Assembly: GCA_963763885.1 (NCBI GenBank)
Contig: CAVXQD010000001.1
Location: forward strand, 620,001 to 684,000
DNA: 64,000 nucleotides
Origin: JANNBN01 sp963763885
Lineage (GTDB): Bacteria > Actinomycetota > Acidimicrobiia > Acidimicrobiales > JANYDT01
Direction of reading: 5' to 3'
Shown: one piece after another, positions 17,616 to 26,572 of the stretch
How positions within the stretch are numbered: the stretch's first letter is position 1
Layout: each line of letters opens with the position of its first letter
Notes under the pieces: model-generated
The model's database searches: none
What the model saw: the letters and a program-made list of their open reading frames with translations, nothing else
Told to the model about the DNA's origin: nothing
Translations under genes and position numbers: made by a program

Positions 17616-18077
17616 ATGAGCACCCTTGACGAAATCGGTGAACGTGACTCGTGGCGGTGCTGGGTCTGCGACCTTTCGGTCGATCCCGACAAGTCTGTCA
17701 ACGACGACCTCGGACCAAGCATCGACCGCTGCAGTGTCTTGGCGCGCCAGACGGGCAAGAAAAAGGTCGAAGGTGAAGAGCGGCTTGCGCATCGCCAATG
17801 CAACACAAAGAAGGGCGCCGTCAAGGCAGTCATCGCGTGGTCGCCTGACCTGATTGTGTTTGACCCGTCGCCCATCATTCAGTCCGCCGAACGGATCATG
17901 GCGAAAGGTGGCCGTGAAGTTGTTGCACGATGCGCCAGCCACCGCGACGCAACCCAGGCCGGCAAATGGCTGCTCGATCGGCTCAGCCGTCTCGCTCCCG
18001 ACGAAACGTTTTCCACCCGTATCGATGAAGGCGGCGGCCAGTTCCTGCTCTCGCTACTCGGCGAGCGGCGCCGCTGA
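17616..18077 (+). CDS. Small HNH-like zinc-motif protein
   Basis: 153 residues. The N-terminal part has WRCWVCDLSVDPD and, about 45 residues later, LAHRQCNTKKG: two Cys pairs and an AH-x2-CN-x2-KG arrangement like that of HNH nucleases, although the first catalytic His of an HNH motif is not obvious. The C-terminal half (DPSPIIQSAERIMAKGG onward) has no match I know. ATG at 17616, 25 bases after the hydrolase stop, without a clear ribosome-binding site. Function unknown; it may be a DNA-binding or nuclease-derived protein. Confidence 0.65.
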   Translation: MSTLDEIGERDSWRCWVCDLSVDPDKSVNDDLGPSIDRCSVLARQTGKKKVEGEERLAHRQCNTKKGAVKAVIAWSPDLIVFDPSPIIQSAERIMAKGGREVVARCASHRDATQAGKWLLDRLSRLAPDETFSTRIDEGGGQFLLSLLGERRR

Positions 18078-18108
18078 ACCGCCCTCACCGCACGTTGACC
18101 AAGCTGTC

Positions 18109-19584
18109 CTACCCGAACACCGGTGGCCGGAGATGAGCCCAAGGTTGCGCTGCTTCGATCTGCGACGCCAGCCGGATAAGCAAGTCCTCACGACCATAGG
18201 CCGCAACAAACTGCACACCCACAGGCAGGCCGTCCTCCGTCCAATGCAAGGGCAGTGACACCGCTGGTTGCCCGGTGCCGTTGAACTGCGAGGTGTACTG
18301 CAGCAGCATCCGAACCCGCCAACCGGCAGGCGCCGACGGTTCACTCATCCAACCAATTGGGGGCGGAGGCTGGGCGATGGTCGGCGTGACCAACACGTCG
18401 AATCCCTGACCGCCCATTTCTGAAGGCGCCCACCACTGAGCCATGCGCCGTTGATAAGCGTGCAGCTGTTCTATTGCCGCAAGATACTGTGCGCCGCTGA
18501 CGCGCTTGCCCTTCTCGTTGAAGTAAAGGTTCTCTGGCTCAAGATCTTCGGGGCCGATTGGACGGCCAAGCGCTGTTTCAAGGTAGTTCACGTCGTTAGT
18601 CATCCCCGCAGCGATGATTACCGCGAAGTTTCCGCCGTAGCCCTGTTCCACCAGCGCATCTGGTCGAGCGGCCTCCACGTAATGGCCCAAAGACTCCAGA
18701 AGAGTGGCAGCACGATCAACCGCGAAAACACACTCCGGATGCACAACGTGGTCTTCCAACGTGGGGCCTGCAAAGAAGCCAACACGGAGCCGCCCCGGGT
18801 CAGCGCCAACTTCGTCTGTGTACGGACGAAGTTGTGGGGGAGCGGTGTACGGATCACCTGGCGCGTATCCTGCGCATGCTTCCAGAAGTGCGGCGCTGTC
18901 CCGCACCGATCTGGTGACCACGTGACCTACCGTTGAACCAGCCCACCCCTCGCCGGCAGTTGGACCATGCGAGATTCGACCTCGGCTGGGCTTGAGACCA
19001 ACCAGTCCGCACTCTGACGCAGGGATCCGGATGGATCCACCACCGTCGGTAGCGTGGGCCACAGCAACGATGCCAGCTGCGACTGCTGCAGCAGCTCCAC
19101 CGGAGGACCCGCCGGTGGAATGACCCGTGTTCCATGGGTTGCGAGTTGGCCCGTAGGAGAGCGGTTCCGTTGTGATGGTGGTGCCGAATTCTGGAGTGTT
19201 GGTGCGACCAAGCGAGATCAGCCCAGCAGCGCGGAAACGGTCGTAGTGATGCGAGTTCACTTTCCCCAAGGCATTCAACGCCCGCCCAGCGCGAGAACCA
19301 AGGTGGCAAGGTTCACCAATGATTTGCAGCGTCAGATCCTTCATCGCCGTGGGCACTCCAGGAAACGGAGCACTGTTGAGAGGAGATTGTTGGGCCTCGG
19401 CACGGGCTTGCTCAAATCTGGTTGTGGTGAAGCAGTTCAGAATGGGCTGCAGTCGTTCGGCACGCTCGATGGCAGCCTCGACCAATTCAACGGGTGTGAC
19501 TTCTCGACGTTGAACCAACTCAGCAAGCGCCGTGGCGTCGAGCGCTGCGAGGTCAGAATTTGAACCGTTGAGAGGAGCACCCAT
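18109..19584 (-). CDS. Amidase signature-family enzyme
   Basis: 491 residues with the family's Ser-cisSer-Lys triad: Lys in TAMKDLTLQ, the cis-Ser in STGGSSGGAAAAVAAG and the nucleophile Ser in DGGGSIRIPAS. The C-terminal part (LLQYTSQFNGTGQPAVSLPL, GLPVGVQFVA) is also typical. It hydrolyses an amide to acid plus ammonia. It might be GatA, but no gatB or gatC is adjacent and the ends differ, so a catabolic amidase is more likely. ATG at 19584; convergent with the HNH-like gene, 31 bases between stops. Confidence 0.85.
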   Translation of the reverse strand: MGAPLNGSNSDLAALDATALAELVQRREVTPVELVEAAIERAERLQPILNCFTTTRFEQARAEAQQSPLNSAPFPGVPTAMKDLTLQIIGEPCHLGSRAGRALNALGKVNSHHYDRFRAAGLISLGRTNTPEFGTTITTEPLSYGPTRNPWNTGHSTGGSSGGAAAAVAAGIVAVAHATDGGGSIRIPASECGLVGLKPSRGRISHGPTAGEGWAGSTVGHVVTRSVRDSAALLEACAGYAPGDPYTAPPQLRPYTDEVGADPGRLRVGFFAGPTLEDHVVHPECVFAVDRAATLLESLGHYVEAARPDALVEQGYGGNFAVIIAAGMTNDVNYLETALGRPIGPEDLEPENLYFNEKGKRVSGAQYLAAIEQLHAYQRRMAQWWAPSEMGGQGFDVLVTPTIAQPPPPIGWMSEPSAPAGWRVRMLLQYTSQFNGTGQPAVSLPLHWTEDGLPVGVQFVAAYGREDLLIRLASQIEAAQPWAHLRPPVFG

Positions 19585-19678
19585 GACCGCACGTTATCCG
19601 GACTCAAGTTTTTCGCAGGTCAAGCCGAAGATATTCGGGTCGTGCCACTGGCGGTTCAGTCGGACGACGAGGTGGAAC

Positions 19679-20344
19679 ATGATGGAAATGCAACGGCGCG
19701 AATTGGGCTTTGGCCTTACTCGAGTAAAGGGCATTGGCCCCAAAGCCTTCGGAGCAAGTCTTTTGCTCGGGGCATACCTCATGCTCAATAAGGCGGCAGA
19801 GAACCAGCAGGCGGTGGGCTCCGCAACCAACCGTCTCACCGGAGGGTTGCTGCGCACCATCGTCACGATCTCCGCCACGATGGTTCCGTTCGGACTGCTG
19901 ATCTTCGGCCTGCAATCCGTACTTGTGTTGCGTCAGAAGCGCGATGGCAACAACACGGCCAACTTCCCAAGTGCAGCTCTGGTAGCTCGCCTCAGCGCCC
20001 TCGACTGCGAACAACTTGTTGGAGATGCCTATCGCTCAGACGGCTTCTCTGTCGTAGAGAATCGGGGACATCACACCGACGCAGGCGTCGACCTCGTGTT
20101 GAACAGAGGCACGGAAAAACTGTACGCCCAATGCCGGCATTGGAAGGATGCCCTGATTGGTCCAGAGATCGTGATGAGCCTCGCCGCAAGCATCCGATCC
20201 GGGGGTGCGACAGGTGGCCTCATTGTCTCCTCGGGGCACTTCACAGCGGAAGCAAAAGCGTATGCAGCCAACTGCGCAGTCCGTCTCCTCGACACTTCGG
20301 ACATGCATCGCATGATGCAATGTCCAAGTCGGAACAAGGCCTGA
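19679..20344 (+). CDS. Membrane-anchored Mrr-like restriction endonuclease-fold protein
   Basis: 221 residues. Two hydrophobic segments (about 22-36 and 58-84) anchor an extra C-terminal Mrr_cat-like domain. That domain shows CEQLVGDAYRSDGF, DAGVDLVLNR (Asp134 and Asp138), AQCRHWK and GGLIVSSGHFTAEAKAYAA. In the family the third motif is QxK; here it is Q151-C152-R153, so the catalytic Lys is replaced by Arg and activity is doubtful. ATG at 19679 has GAGG six bases upstream; an earlier in-frame ATG at 19583 overlaps the amidase start and has no site. No methylase is adjacent, so this is not a classical restriction pair. Confidence 0.75.
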   Translation: MMEMQRRELGFGLTRVKGIGPKAFGASLLLGAYLMLNKAAENQQAVGSATNRLTGGLLRTIVTISATMVPFGLLIFGLQSVLVLRQKRDGNNTANFPSAALVARLSALDCEQLVGDAYRSDGFSVVENRGHHTDAGVDLVLNRGTEKLYAQCRHWKDALIGPEIVMSLAASIRSGGATGGLIVSSGHFTAEAKAYAANCAVRLLDTSDMHRMMQCPSRNKA

Positions 20345-20347
20345 AGA

Positions 20348-20399
20348 CAACTCTGGCTGGAAGCTGAGCATGGACCCCAACTGAACTCAGCCAGAGTTG
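20348..20399. terminator. Convergent 12-bp inverted repeat between Mrr-like gene and ppc
   Basis: CAACTCTGGCTG at 20348-20359 pairs perfectly with CAGCCAGAGTTG at 20388-20399 across 28 bases. The two genes converge here with 42 bases between stops, and the right arm overlaps the last codon and stop of ppc. A shared bidirectional terminator is the simplest reading, though the loop is long and no T-run is present. Confidence 0.5.
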
Positions 20400-23215
20400 C
20401 GCAGACCGGTAGCCAGTCCGTTGATGGACAACAAGATTCCCCGTTCGACGAGCGCAGACAGGTCGCGTTGAGGACCGCTCTTTGCGGCGCCGCCTGCCAC
20501 CAACTGGGCGGCGCGGTACTCCTTGAGCAACTCAACTTGCAACATGTTCAACGGGTCAAGGTACGGGAACCGATTTTGGATTGACCGTGCCAAGGAGGGG
20601 TTATCGAAGAGCAAGTCTGCGGATCCGCGCAACCGCTCCAACCAGTGCAGCGACTTGGCGTGATCAGCTTCGATGCGAGCCATGATGGAACCGGCGAGGT
20701 CGGAGTCCTCAACCAACGAAGCCGCGTAATGGCGAGCAATGGTGAGATCGGCTTTTGCCATCACCATCGCCATGTTTGACAGCACCGACCGGAGGAACGG
20801 CCACCGGTCTGCAAGGTCCTTGAGTTCCTGCGCTCGGGCATCGTCTGCTCCCACCCAAAGTTCTATTGCTGTCCCGGTGCCAAACCAACCCGGAAGCATC
20901 AACCGGCATTGGCTCCAGCTGAACACCCACGGAATTGCACGCAGGTCTTCGATTCGATCTGACGCAGTGCGAGACGCTGGTCGGCTTCCAATGTTGAGCT
21001 TGCCAAGTTCTCCCACGGGAGTGATTGCTCGGAAGAACTGTGTGAAGCCGAGCGTCTCGTAGACAAGAGACCTGTACTCCCGGAAGGCAAGTTGCGAGAG
21101 TTCGTCCAGCACCACCCAGGCTCTCGACCGGTTGTCACCCAAACCTTCAGTGTCCAAGAAGGTGGCCTCCAGCGACGCCGCCAAAATGGCTTCGAGGTTG
21201 CGTTTGGCCAATGCGGGCTGGGAGTACTTCGCGGCCACCACCTCGCCTTGCTCAGTGATCCGCAAACCTCCCCGGACGGCCCCCGGAGGTTGCGCAAGAA
21301 TCGCTTCATACGACGGACCACCGCCACGGCCCACCGTGCCGCCACGTCCGTGAAAGAACTGCAGGCGAACCGACGCACTGTTTGCAACATCGACCAACGC
21401 TGCTTCAGCTCGGTACAGCGCCCAGTTGGCTGCGAGGTAGCCGCCATCCTTGTTGGAATCCGAATAGCCAATCATGACTTCTTGCAAACCTGCACGGGAC
21501 GACAACAGTTCCCGGTAGGTGTCGTTGTTGAACAGATCAGTCATTGTTTGCGGCGCTTGTTGCAGATCCAGAATTGTTTCGAACAGCGGAACGATGTCGA
21601 ACGCGCAGCGCAACGACGCCCCAGTCGAGTCAACTCGGAGCAGACCAGCGTTCTTGGCCATTAACGCAACTTCCAACACATCGCTGACCGACTCAGCCTT
21701 GGAGATGATGGCGTGCGGAACGATTCGTTCGCCGAACCGGGTCATGCCGTCGGCAACCGCGGCGAAAATGTCCAGCTCAGTGCGCGCCAAGTCTGAGTAG
21801 ACGTGGGCCGGGCTGAGCAGCGGACGCAGGGACTGCAACTCGGCCTCGAGGAGGCGAACCCGATCCGTTTCATCCAACGACGAGTACGACGGATGAACAC
21901 CCACAACCCGGAAGAGTTCGTCGACGACTGACTCGTGGACCGCTGAGTTTTGCCTGATGTCCAATCCGCAAAGGTGGAAACCAAACGACTCCACCGCACC
22001 AATGACAGGAACAACGCGGAGATCAGCAATCTCCGCCGTACCGTGCGACCGAAGCGAGGCGTCGACTACTCGGAGGTCATCGATCAATTCCTCGGGGGTT
22101 GCATAAGGAGGCAACGACGCGTGCGGTGGATGGGTGGGCAGCGTTCCCAAGAGGTTCTCGGCTGTTGCAGCTAAGCGCGCATACATGCCGCGGAGCGCTC
22201 GTCGATAGGGCTCGTCCATCCGAAACTGGGAATTGTCCTGCGAAGACTCTGCCAAGCGAAGTAACTGAACCGTGGGGGAGACCAAGCGCTCCGACATGGA
22301 CAAGTCGATGGACAATCGGTCGATCGCTTCGAGATGCAGCCCAAGCGCCGTGGCCGCCTGTAGTTCCATTGCCGAACGCACAACTTCAGCGGTGACGAAG
22401 GGATTGCCGTCTCGGTCGCCACCGATCCAAGAACCCATGCTGATTGCATGGGGGTTGGTCACCCGAACCCCCCAACGCTGTTCGATGGACTTGCTGAGGT
22501 CTTCGTGCAACGCAGGAATGACAGAAGCAAGCGATGCGTCGTAATAGCGGAGCGCTTCGCCAATTTCGTCGCGCACCCTCAGCTTGGAGACTCGGAGAAA
22601 AGCCGTCTGCCACAACGTAAGGATGGAGGCGTGAAGAAGCGCGGTGTTATCTGCTCGCTCGGCGGGATCCATGTCCAAGCGACCTCGGAGGTCAAGCAAC
22701 CGAGCCACTTCTTGCAGCGTGTCGATGACGGTGCGACGACGAACCTCGGTTGGGTGAGCGGTGAGAACCGGGCTCACCATCAGCGAGGAAGCGACGGAGC
22801 GAATTTCATCGGAGTTGACTCCGGCGTCGGCCAGCCGATCAAGCGCTGCGGCAAGACTTCCCGGTTGTGGCGCCGTACCGGTACTGCGATGAAAACGTCG
22901 GCGCCGCTCGTGGTGGACGTCCTCCGCCGTATTGGCAAGCAAGGAAATCCAGGAGAACGAACGAATGACATCGAGTGCCGTCCTGGTTGGCAAACCACCC
23001 AGCAAGTTCTGGAGGAACGGCACCGGAGATTCTCCGCTGCGCCGTGCTGCAACCGCCCCTTTCCGGACCGACTCGATGAGGTGAAAGGTGGGATCACCTT
23101 CTTGCACGCGAACCACATCACCGAGCATGCGGCCGAGAAGCCGAATGTCGTCCGATACGGCTGCGTCCTTAGACGCGGGCCTAAAGGGTTGCTCCACGGC
23201 GGATTCTTGCGGCAC
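20387..23215 (-). CDS. ppc: Phosphoenolpyruvate carboxylase
   Basis: 942 residues with the chosen GTG start. It makes oxaloacetate from PEP and bicarbonate to refill the TCA cycle. Seen: the catalytic-His motif VLTAHPTEVRRRT (His about 154), MGSWIGGDRDGNPFVT, the second active-site motif IGYSDSNKDGGYL, the glycine loop FFHGRGGTVGRGGGP, and the C-terminal GILLSINGLATGLRNSG, where the family ends in RNTG. The start is uncertain: the frame is open to 23377 but that part overlaps the divergent UbiA gene and lacks similarity; GTG codons at 23215 and 23197 are the best candidates. Monocistronic. Confidence 0.93.
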   Translation of the reverse strand: MPQESAVEQPFRPASKDAAVSDDIRLLGRMLGDVVRVQEGDPTFHLIESVRKGAVAARRSGESPVPFLQNLLGGLPTRTALDVIRSFSWISLLANTAEDVHHERRRRFHRSTGTAPQPGSLAAALDRLADAGVNSDEIRSVASSLMVSPVLTAHPTEVRRRTVIDTLQEVARLLDLRGRLDMDPAERADNTALLHASILTLWQTAFLRVSKLRVRDEIGEALRYYDASLASVIPALHEDLSKSIEQRWGVRVTNPHAISMGSWIGGDRDGNPFVTAEVVRSAMELQAATALGLHLEAIDRLSIDLSMSERLVSPTVQLLRLAESSQDNSQFRMDEPYRRALRGMYARLAATAENLLGTLPTHPPHASLPPYATPEELIDDLRVVDASLRSHGTAEIADLRVVPVIGAVESFGFHLCGLDIRQNSAVHESVVDELFRVVGVHPSYSSLDETDRVRLLEAELQSLRPLLSPAHVYSDLARTELDIFAAVADGMTRFGERIVPHAIISKAESVSDVLEVALMAKNAGLLRVDSTGASLRCAFDIVPLFETILDLQQAPQTMTDLFNNDTYRELLSSRAGLQEVMIGYSDSNKDGGYLAANWALYRAEAALVDVANSASVRLQFFHGRGGTVGRGGGPSYEAILAQPPGAVRGGLRITEQGEVVAAKYSQPALAKRNLEAILAASLEATFLDTEGLGDNRSRAWVVLDELSQLAFREYRSLVYETLGFTQFFRAITPVGELGKLNIGSRPASRTASDRIEDLRAIPWVFSWSQCRLMLPGWFGTGTAIELWVGADDARAQELKDLADRWPFLRSVLSNMAMVMAKADLTIARHYAASLVEDSDLAGSIMARIEADHAKSLHWLERLRGSADLLFDNPSLARSIQNRFPYLDPLNMLQVELLKEYRAAQLVAGGAAKSGPQRDLSALVERGILLSINGLATGLRNSG

Positions 23216-23300
23216 CTGCCCACGGTACTTCGCGGTAAGTACGACCCCAGCGTGACTCCTGACCGCCCGAAGGAACTCACGGAGAGTCAAATCGGGCAAA

Positions 23301-24245
23301 ATGAACGGTATGACGAAATCCACCTTCCCAGCGCACTTTGCGGGCAAGACGGGCACAGCGTCGTCGTTTAATACCACTGTCAGTGCAGTTCTGCGGGCAC
23401 TTCGGCCAGGTCAGTGGATCAAGAACCTGCTGGTACTTGCCGGCGCTATTTTTTCTGGGCTCGCCACCGAGGCGCACGTCTTGCGTGCAGCGTTGCTTGG
23501 TGTCGTCGCGTTTACGTTCGCCGCCGGAGCTGTCTATTTGGCCAACGACATCGTGGATCGCGGGTCAGACCGGTTGCACCCCACTCGGCGGCTCCGGCCG
23601 ATCGCGTCCGGCCAGTTGTCGGTCGGGCTCGCTTCCAGCATTGCGTTCGCTTTGGCCGTCGGCGCGGTCGGTACTGGGCTCCTGGTTGGCCGACTGTTCA
23701 CCGCCCTTCTCGGCTTCTATTTCATCAACAACGCCGTGTATTCGCTGGGAGCAAAGCGAGTGGTGATTGTCGATGTGCTGCTGGTCAGCGGAGGGTTTGT
23801 GTTGCGTGCCGTTGCCGGTGCCGTCGCCGCCGAAGTTGCGGTTTCGTCCTGGATCGTCGTATGCACGTTGGAGTTGGCCATGCTGGTGGTACTTGGCAAG
23901 CGGCGCGTCGATCTCCAAACAGCGCAGGACCTCGAACTCCGCCACCTTCTGCCTGACGAGTGGTACACCACCGATTTCCTCGACCTCATGATGGCCGTGT
24001 CGGCCGGAGCCTCTATCGTCACCTACGCGCTCTACACGCTCGACCCTCGCACGGTTGAGTCCATCGGCAACCGCCGAATGGTGCTCACGCTCCCAATGGT
24101 TGTGTACGGGTGTCTCCGGTACCTGTTCATGGTGCATACCGGGCGCAGCACGTCTGACCCTGCTGTCACGTTGATGTCGGACTGGGGGCTTCGGCTGTGC
24201 GCGGTGGCGTGGGTGTTGGCGGCAGTCGTGGCTGTCTACTTGTGA
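23301..24245 (+). CDS. UbiA-family prenyl-phosphate phosphoribosyltransferase-like protein
   Basis: 314-residue integral membrane protein with about eight or nine helices. The first conserved loop NDIVDRGSDRLHPTRRLRPI is the Mg-prenyl-diphosphate motif as found in decaprenyl-phosphate phosphoribosyltransferase (Rv3806c family), and LRPGQWIKNLLVLAG at the N-terminus also fits that subfamily, as does LGKRRVDLQ. That enzyme makes decaprenylphosphoryl-5-phosphoribose, precursor of the arabinose donor for cell-wall arabinan. ATG at 23301 or 23310. It is translationally coupled (GTGA) to the GT-C gene. Other prenyl transfers, such as menaquinone synthesis, are less likely given the motif spacing and the partner. 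Confidence 0.8.
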   Translation: MNGMTKSTFPAHFAGKTGTASSFNTTVSAVLRALRPGQWIKNLLVLAGAIFSGLATEAHVLRAALLGVVAFTFAAGAVYLANDIVDRGSDRLHPTRRLRPIASGQLSVGLASSIAFALAVGAVGTGLLVGRLFTALLGFYFINNAVYSLGAKRVVIVDVLLVSGGFVLRAVAGAVAAEVAVSSWIVVCTLELAMLVVLGKRRVDLQTAQDLELRHLLPDEWYTTDFLDLMMAVSAGASIVTYALYTLDPRTVESIGNRRMVLTLPMVVYGCLRYLFMVHTGRSTSDPAVTLMSDWGLRLCAVAWVLAAVVAVYL

Positions 24246-25819
24246 GCGGCCCAACCGGTAGATCGCCCCTCGTCAACGAACGAGCAAAACTTGCCAGCGA
24301 GGCTCGTCTTGAAGCCACCACACGTTCACGAGTATGGCTCCTGGCCGCAGCATGCATTGGAGTTACCCTCCGTGTGATCGGGGCTGTACAGCCGCTCAAC
24401 CAACCCGTGTGGCGCCAGTCAGACCTGTGGGCACAGGCCCGCGGTTTCTTGCTTGAAGACGCCAACCCATTCCATCCGCGCATTGCGTGGCGCGGTAACA
24501 CCAGCGGCCTGGCCGAGAGCGAGTTCCCGTTGGTTCCGTGGACCACGGCCATGCTCTGGAGGATCATCCCCGACAACGAACTCTGGTTGCGTTTGCTTCC
24601 CTTCGCGTCCGGGCTCATGGTCCTTTGGCTGTTTTGGATGATTGCCAAGCAGCTGCTCGATGGACTTGGTGCAACCATCGCCTTTGCATGCATCGCCGTT
24701 GCTCCGCTTGCCGTGTTCGTGGGATCTTCCGTGCAGAGCGACGGCGTAATGCTCGCAGGGCTTGTGGGAGCGGTGTGTGCATCTCTTCGCTGGACCACCA
24801 CCGACGCAGCGTGGAAGCAACGCCGTTGGCCATTGGCGCTGACCCTCAGCCTAGGAATCGCTGGACTCATGAAGCCAACGGCGCTCCACGTAGGTGTGGT
24901 TGTGGCAGCGGTCATCGTTGTCCGACGTGGGTGGCAAGCGCTCAGCAAACCCGTCGTCGCCTTGGTCGCCACCACCAGCGTTGCGCTTCCTCTCGCATGG
25001 ATGCTGCACGCCCGCTCTATCTTCAGATCAACCGGCCTGTCACTCGGAATCTCAAACGAACATCACTTCGCTGGGACAGAACTACTGACGAACCCATCGC
25101 TGGTTCGTGGAATCATCCAGCTCGACCTCCGATGGGTTTGGGGGCTGGCCCTACTTCCCGCCATGTTTGCTGTCTTCTCGGGTTGGCGTTCCGAGCACGT
25201 TCGGATTGCGTTCACGTGGGCCGCCGCCGCAGCGGCCCTCTTGCTCATCGTCGGTCGCACAACCGGCGACGAATGGGCGTTCTATTACCACGTCGTTGCT
25301 GTGCCACCGATGGCCCTGTTGGTTGGAACCGGATGCTCCGAGGCAATCAGACGCCTGCGTTCGTTGCCCATTGCGCAGCGACATGGCACGGTGACCCAGT
25401 TCGTCATTGTTGGATCCGTCTTGGCAATGTGCCTACCATGGCTGCGGACATCCGTGACTTCGATTCGGCCACGACAACCTTCGCCGCTGTTCGTATGTGC
25501 ACAAACAGTTTCGAATTCGATCCCCGAAGGCTTGCTGCTCACATCTGGTGGCATCAGGTTCGACGATGCTGGCCACGACGTGGCGCATGATGCGCCATAC
25601 ATGTTTCATTGGTTGGACCGGCAGGGATGGACACTCGCGATTGAGGATCAGTCCGTTTCCGCTATCGATACGTTCCGTGCTCTCGGGGCACGCTTCTTCG
25701 TCGCCGAGACCCAGGCCACGTCGCAGGTGGCGGGATTTGATGCTGAGCTACAGAGTCGGTTCCCTGTGATCGGTACCTGCACTGGCGTTGCGACGGTCTA
25801 CGACCTCGGGCCGCCCTAG
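24242..25819 (+). CDS. GT-C fold membrane glycosyltransferase (ArnT/PMT-like)
   Basis: 525 residues with about ten or eleven hydrophobic helices and a soluble C-terminal part. An early loop has PVWRQSDLWAQARGF, and the stretch ESEFPLVPWTTAMLW is characteristic of GT-C enzymes that use polyprenyl-phosphate sugars. Start GTG at 24242 overlaps the UbiA stop (GTGA), which strongly implies that the two act together: UbiA makes a lipid-linked sugar precursor, this enzyme may transfer the finished sugar outside the membrane. Sugar and acceptor unknown; an arabinosyltransferase is possible but no specific arabinosyltransferase motif was identified. Confidence 0.78.
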   Translation: MSGPTGRSPLVNERAKLASEARLEATTRSRVWLLAAACIGVTLRVIGAVQPLNQPVWRQSDLWAQARGFLLEDANPFHPRIAWRGNTSGLAESEFPLVPWTTAMLWRIIPDNELWLRLLPFASGLMVLWLFWMIAKQLLDGLGATIAFACIAVAPLAVFVGSSVQSDGVMLAGLVGAVCASLRWTTTDAAWKQRRWPLALTLSLGIAGLMKPTALHVGVVVAAVIVVRRGWQALSKPVVALVATTSVALPLAWMLHARSIFRSTGLSLGISNEHHFAGTELLTNPSLVRGIIQLDLRWVWGLALLPAMFAVFSGWRSEHVRIAFTWAAAAAALLLIVGRTTGDEWAFYYHVVAVPPMALLVGTGCSEAIRRLRSLPIAQRHGTVTQFVIVGSVLAMCLPWLRTSVTSIRPRQPSPLFVCAQTVSNSIPEGLLLTSGGIRFDDAGHDVAHDAPYMFHWLDRQGWTLAIEDQSVSAIDTFRALGARFFVAETQATSQVAGFDAELQSRFPVIGTCTGVATVYDLGPP

Positions 25820-25837
25820 CGCCGCCGTTTTGGACGG

Positions 25838-26572
25838 TCAGTCCATCAGTCCATTGGTAGGGGACCGATGAAACAAGACTTCGGAACCGATCACACGCCA
25901 GGCCGGATCTGCAGCCACGGCGCGCATGGACCACACGTTGCCGGGAGAGATCTGCATGAAGATCGGCTCGCCAGCGTTGGCAAGGCGACGTGCTGCGACT
26001 ACCAGCGCCTTACCTAGACCGCGGCCTCGGCTGGCGGGGTCAACCTCATAGGCTGCCTCCAACCGACCCGCTAACCCGCGGCCGATGATCAGCACACTGT
26101 TGCCACGGGGATCGGCGAAGACCCGCATCGTTGCCGGGTCCCGATACAACAGCGCCCGCTGCACCCTTGGATGTATCCGCTGGTCGATCTCGACAAGACC
26201 AACTGCATCAACGTCTGCGCCTTCACCTGGGGCTGCAAAAACCGCATCGAAAATGCCTGGTTGCACTTTTGCTTGACCAGCGAAGGCCGCAAGGCAGCGG
26301 ACGTCGGAAAGTGCGAACGGGTCACGATCGGTCCACTCTCGCAACCATGCCGCATCAACGTCGCTCGCGATCACGTGGTGTCCAAAGAACGACAGCACCG
26401 CGTCTGCGGGGCTCGAAGGTGATGGCAAATGCGTCGTAGAAAAGTCAGCGGCAGGAAACTGACCATTGGCCGCATTGTTCAGCAACTCGCGCAGCGCTCG
26501 ATTCCTGGGTCCCTCTCCATCAAAGCGATCAGAAGGGTCGAAAGGGTCAAGAGAACGGGAAGGATCGGCCAT
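25838..26572 (-). CDS. GNAT-family N-acetyltransferase
   Basis: 244 residues. The C-terminal half has the acetyl-CoA pyrophosphate motif YEVDPASRGRGLGKALVVAAR and the following strand FMQISPGNVWSMRAVAAD; the N-terminal half (FFGHHVIASDVDAAWLREW) is specific and unassigned. Start ATG at 26572 overlaps by one base the stop of the ABC ATPase gene (TAATG), so it is the last gene of the amino-acid importer operon. It may modify an amino acid or derivative brought in by that importer; inference from position only. Confidence 0.75.
   Translation of the reverse strand: MADPSRSLDPFDPSDRFDGEGPRNRALRELLNNAANGQFPAADFSTTHLPSPSSPADAVLSFFGHHVIASDVDAAWLREWTDRDPFALSDVRCLAAFAGQAKVQPGIFDAVFAAPGEGADVDAVGLVEIDQRIHPRVQRALLYRDPATMRVFADPRGNSVLIIGRGLAGRLEAAYEVDPASRGRGLGKALVVAARRLANAGEPIFMQISPGNVWSMRAVAADPAWRVIGSEVLFHRSPTNGLMD

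Noticed and set aside
22448..23371. Plus-strand open frame of 307 codons
   Set aside because: Antisense shadow of PEP carboxylase; no motif or start signal.
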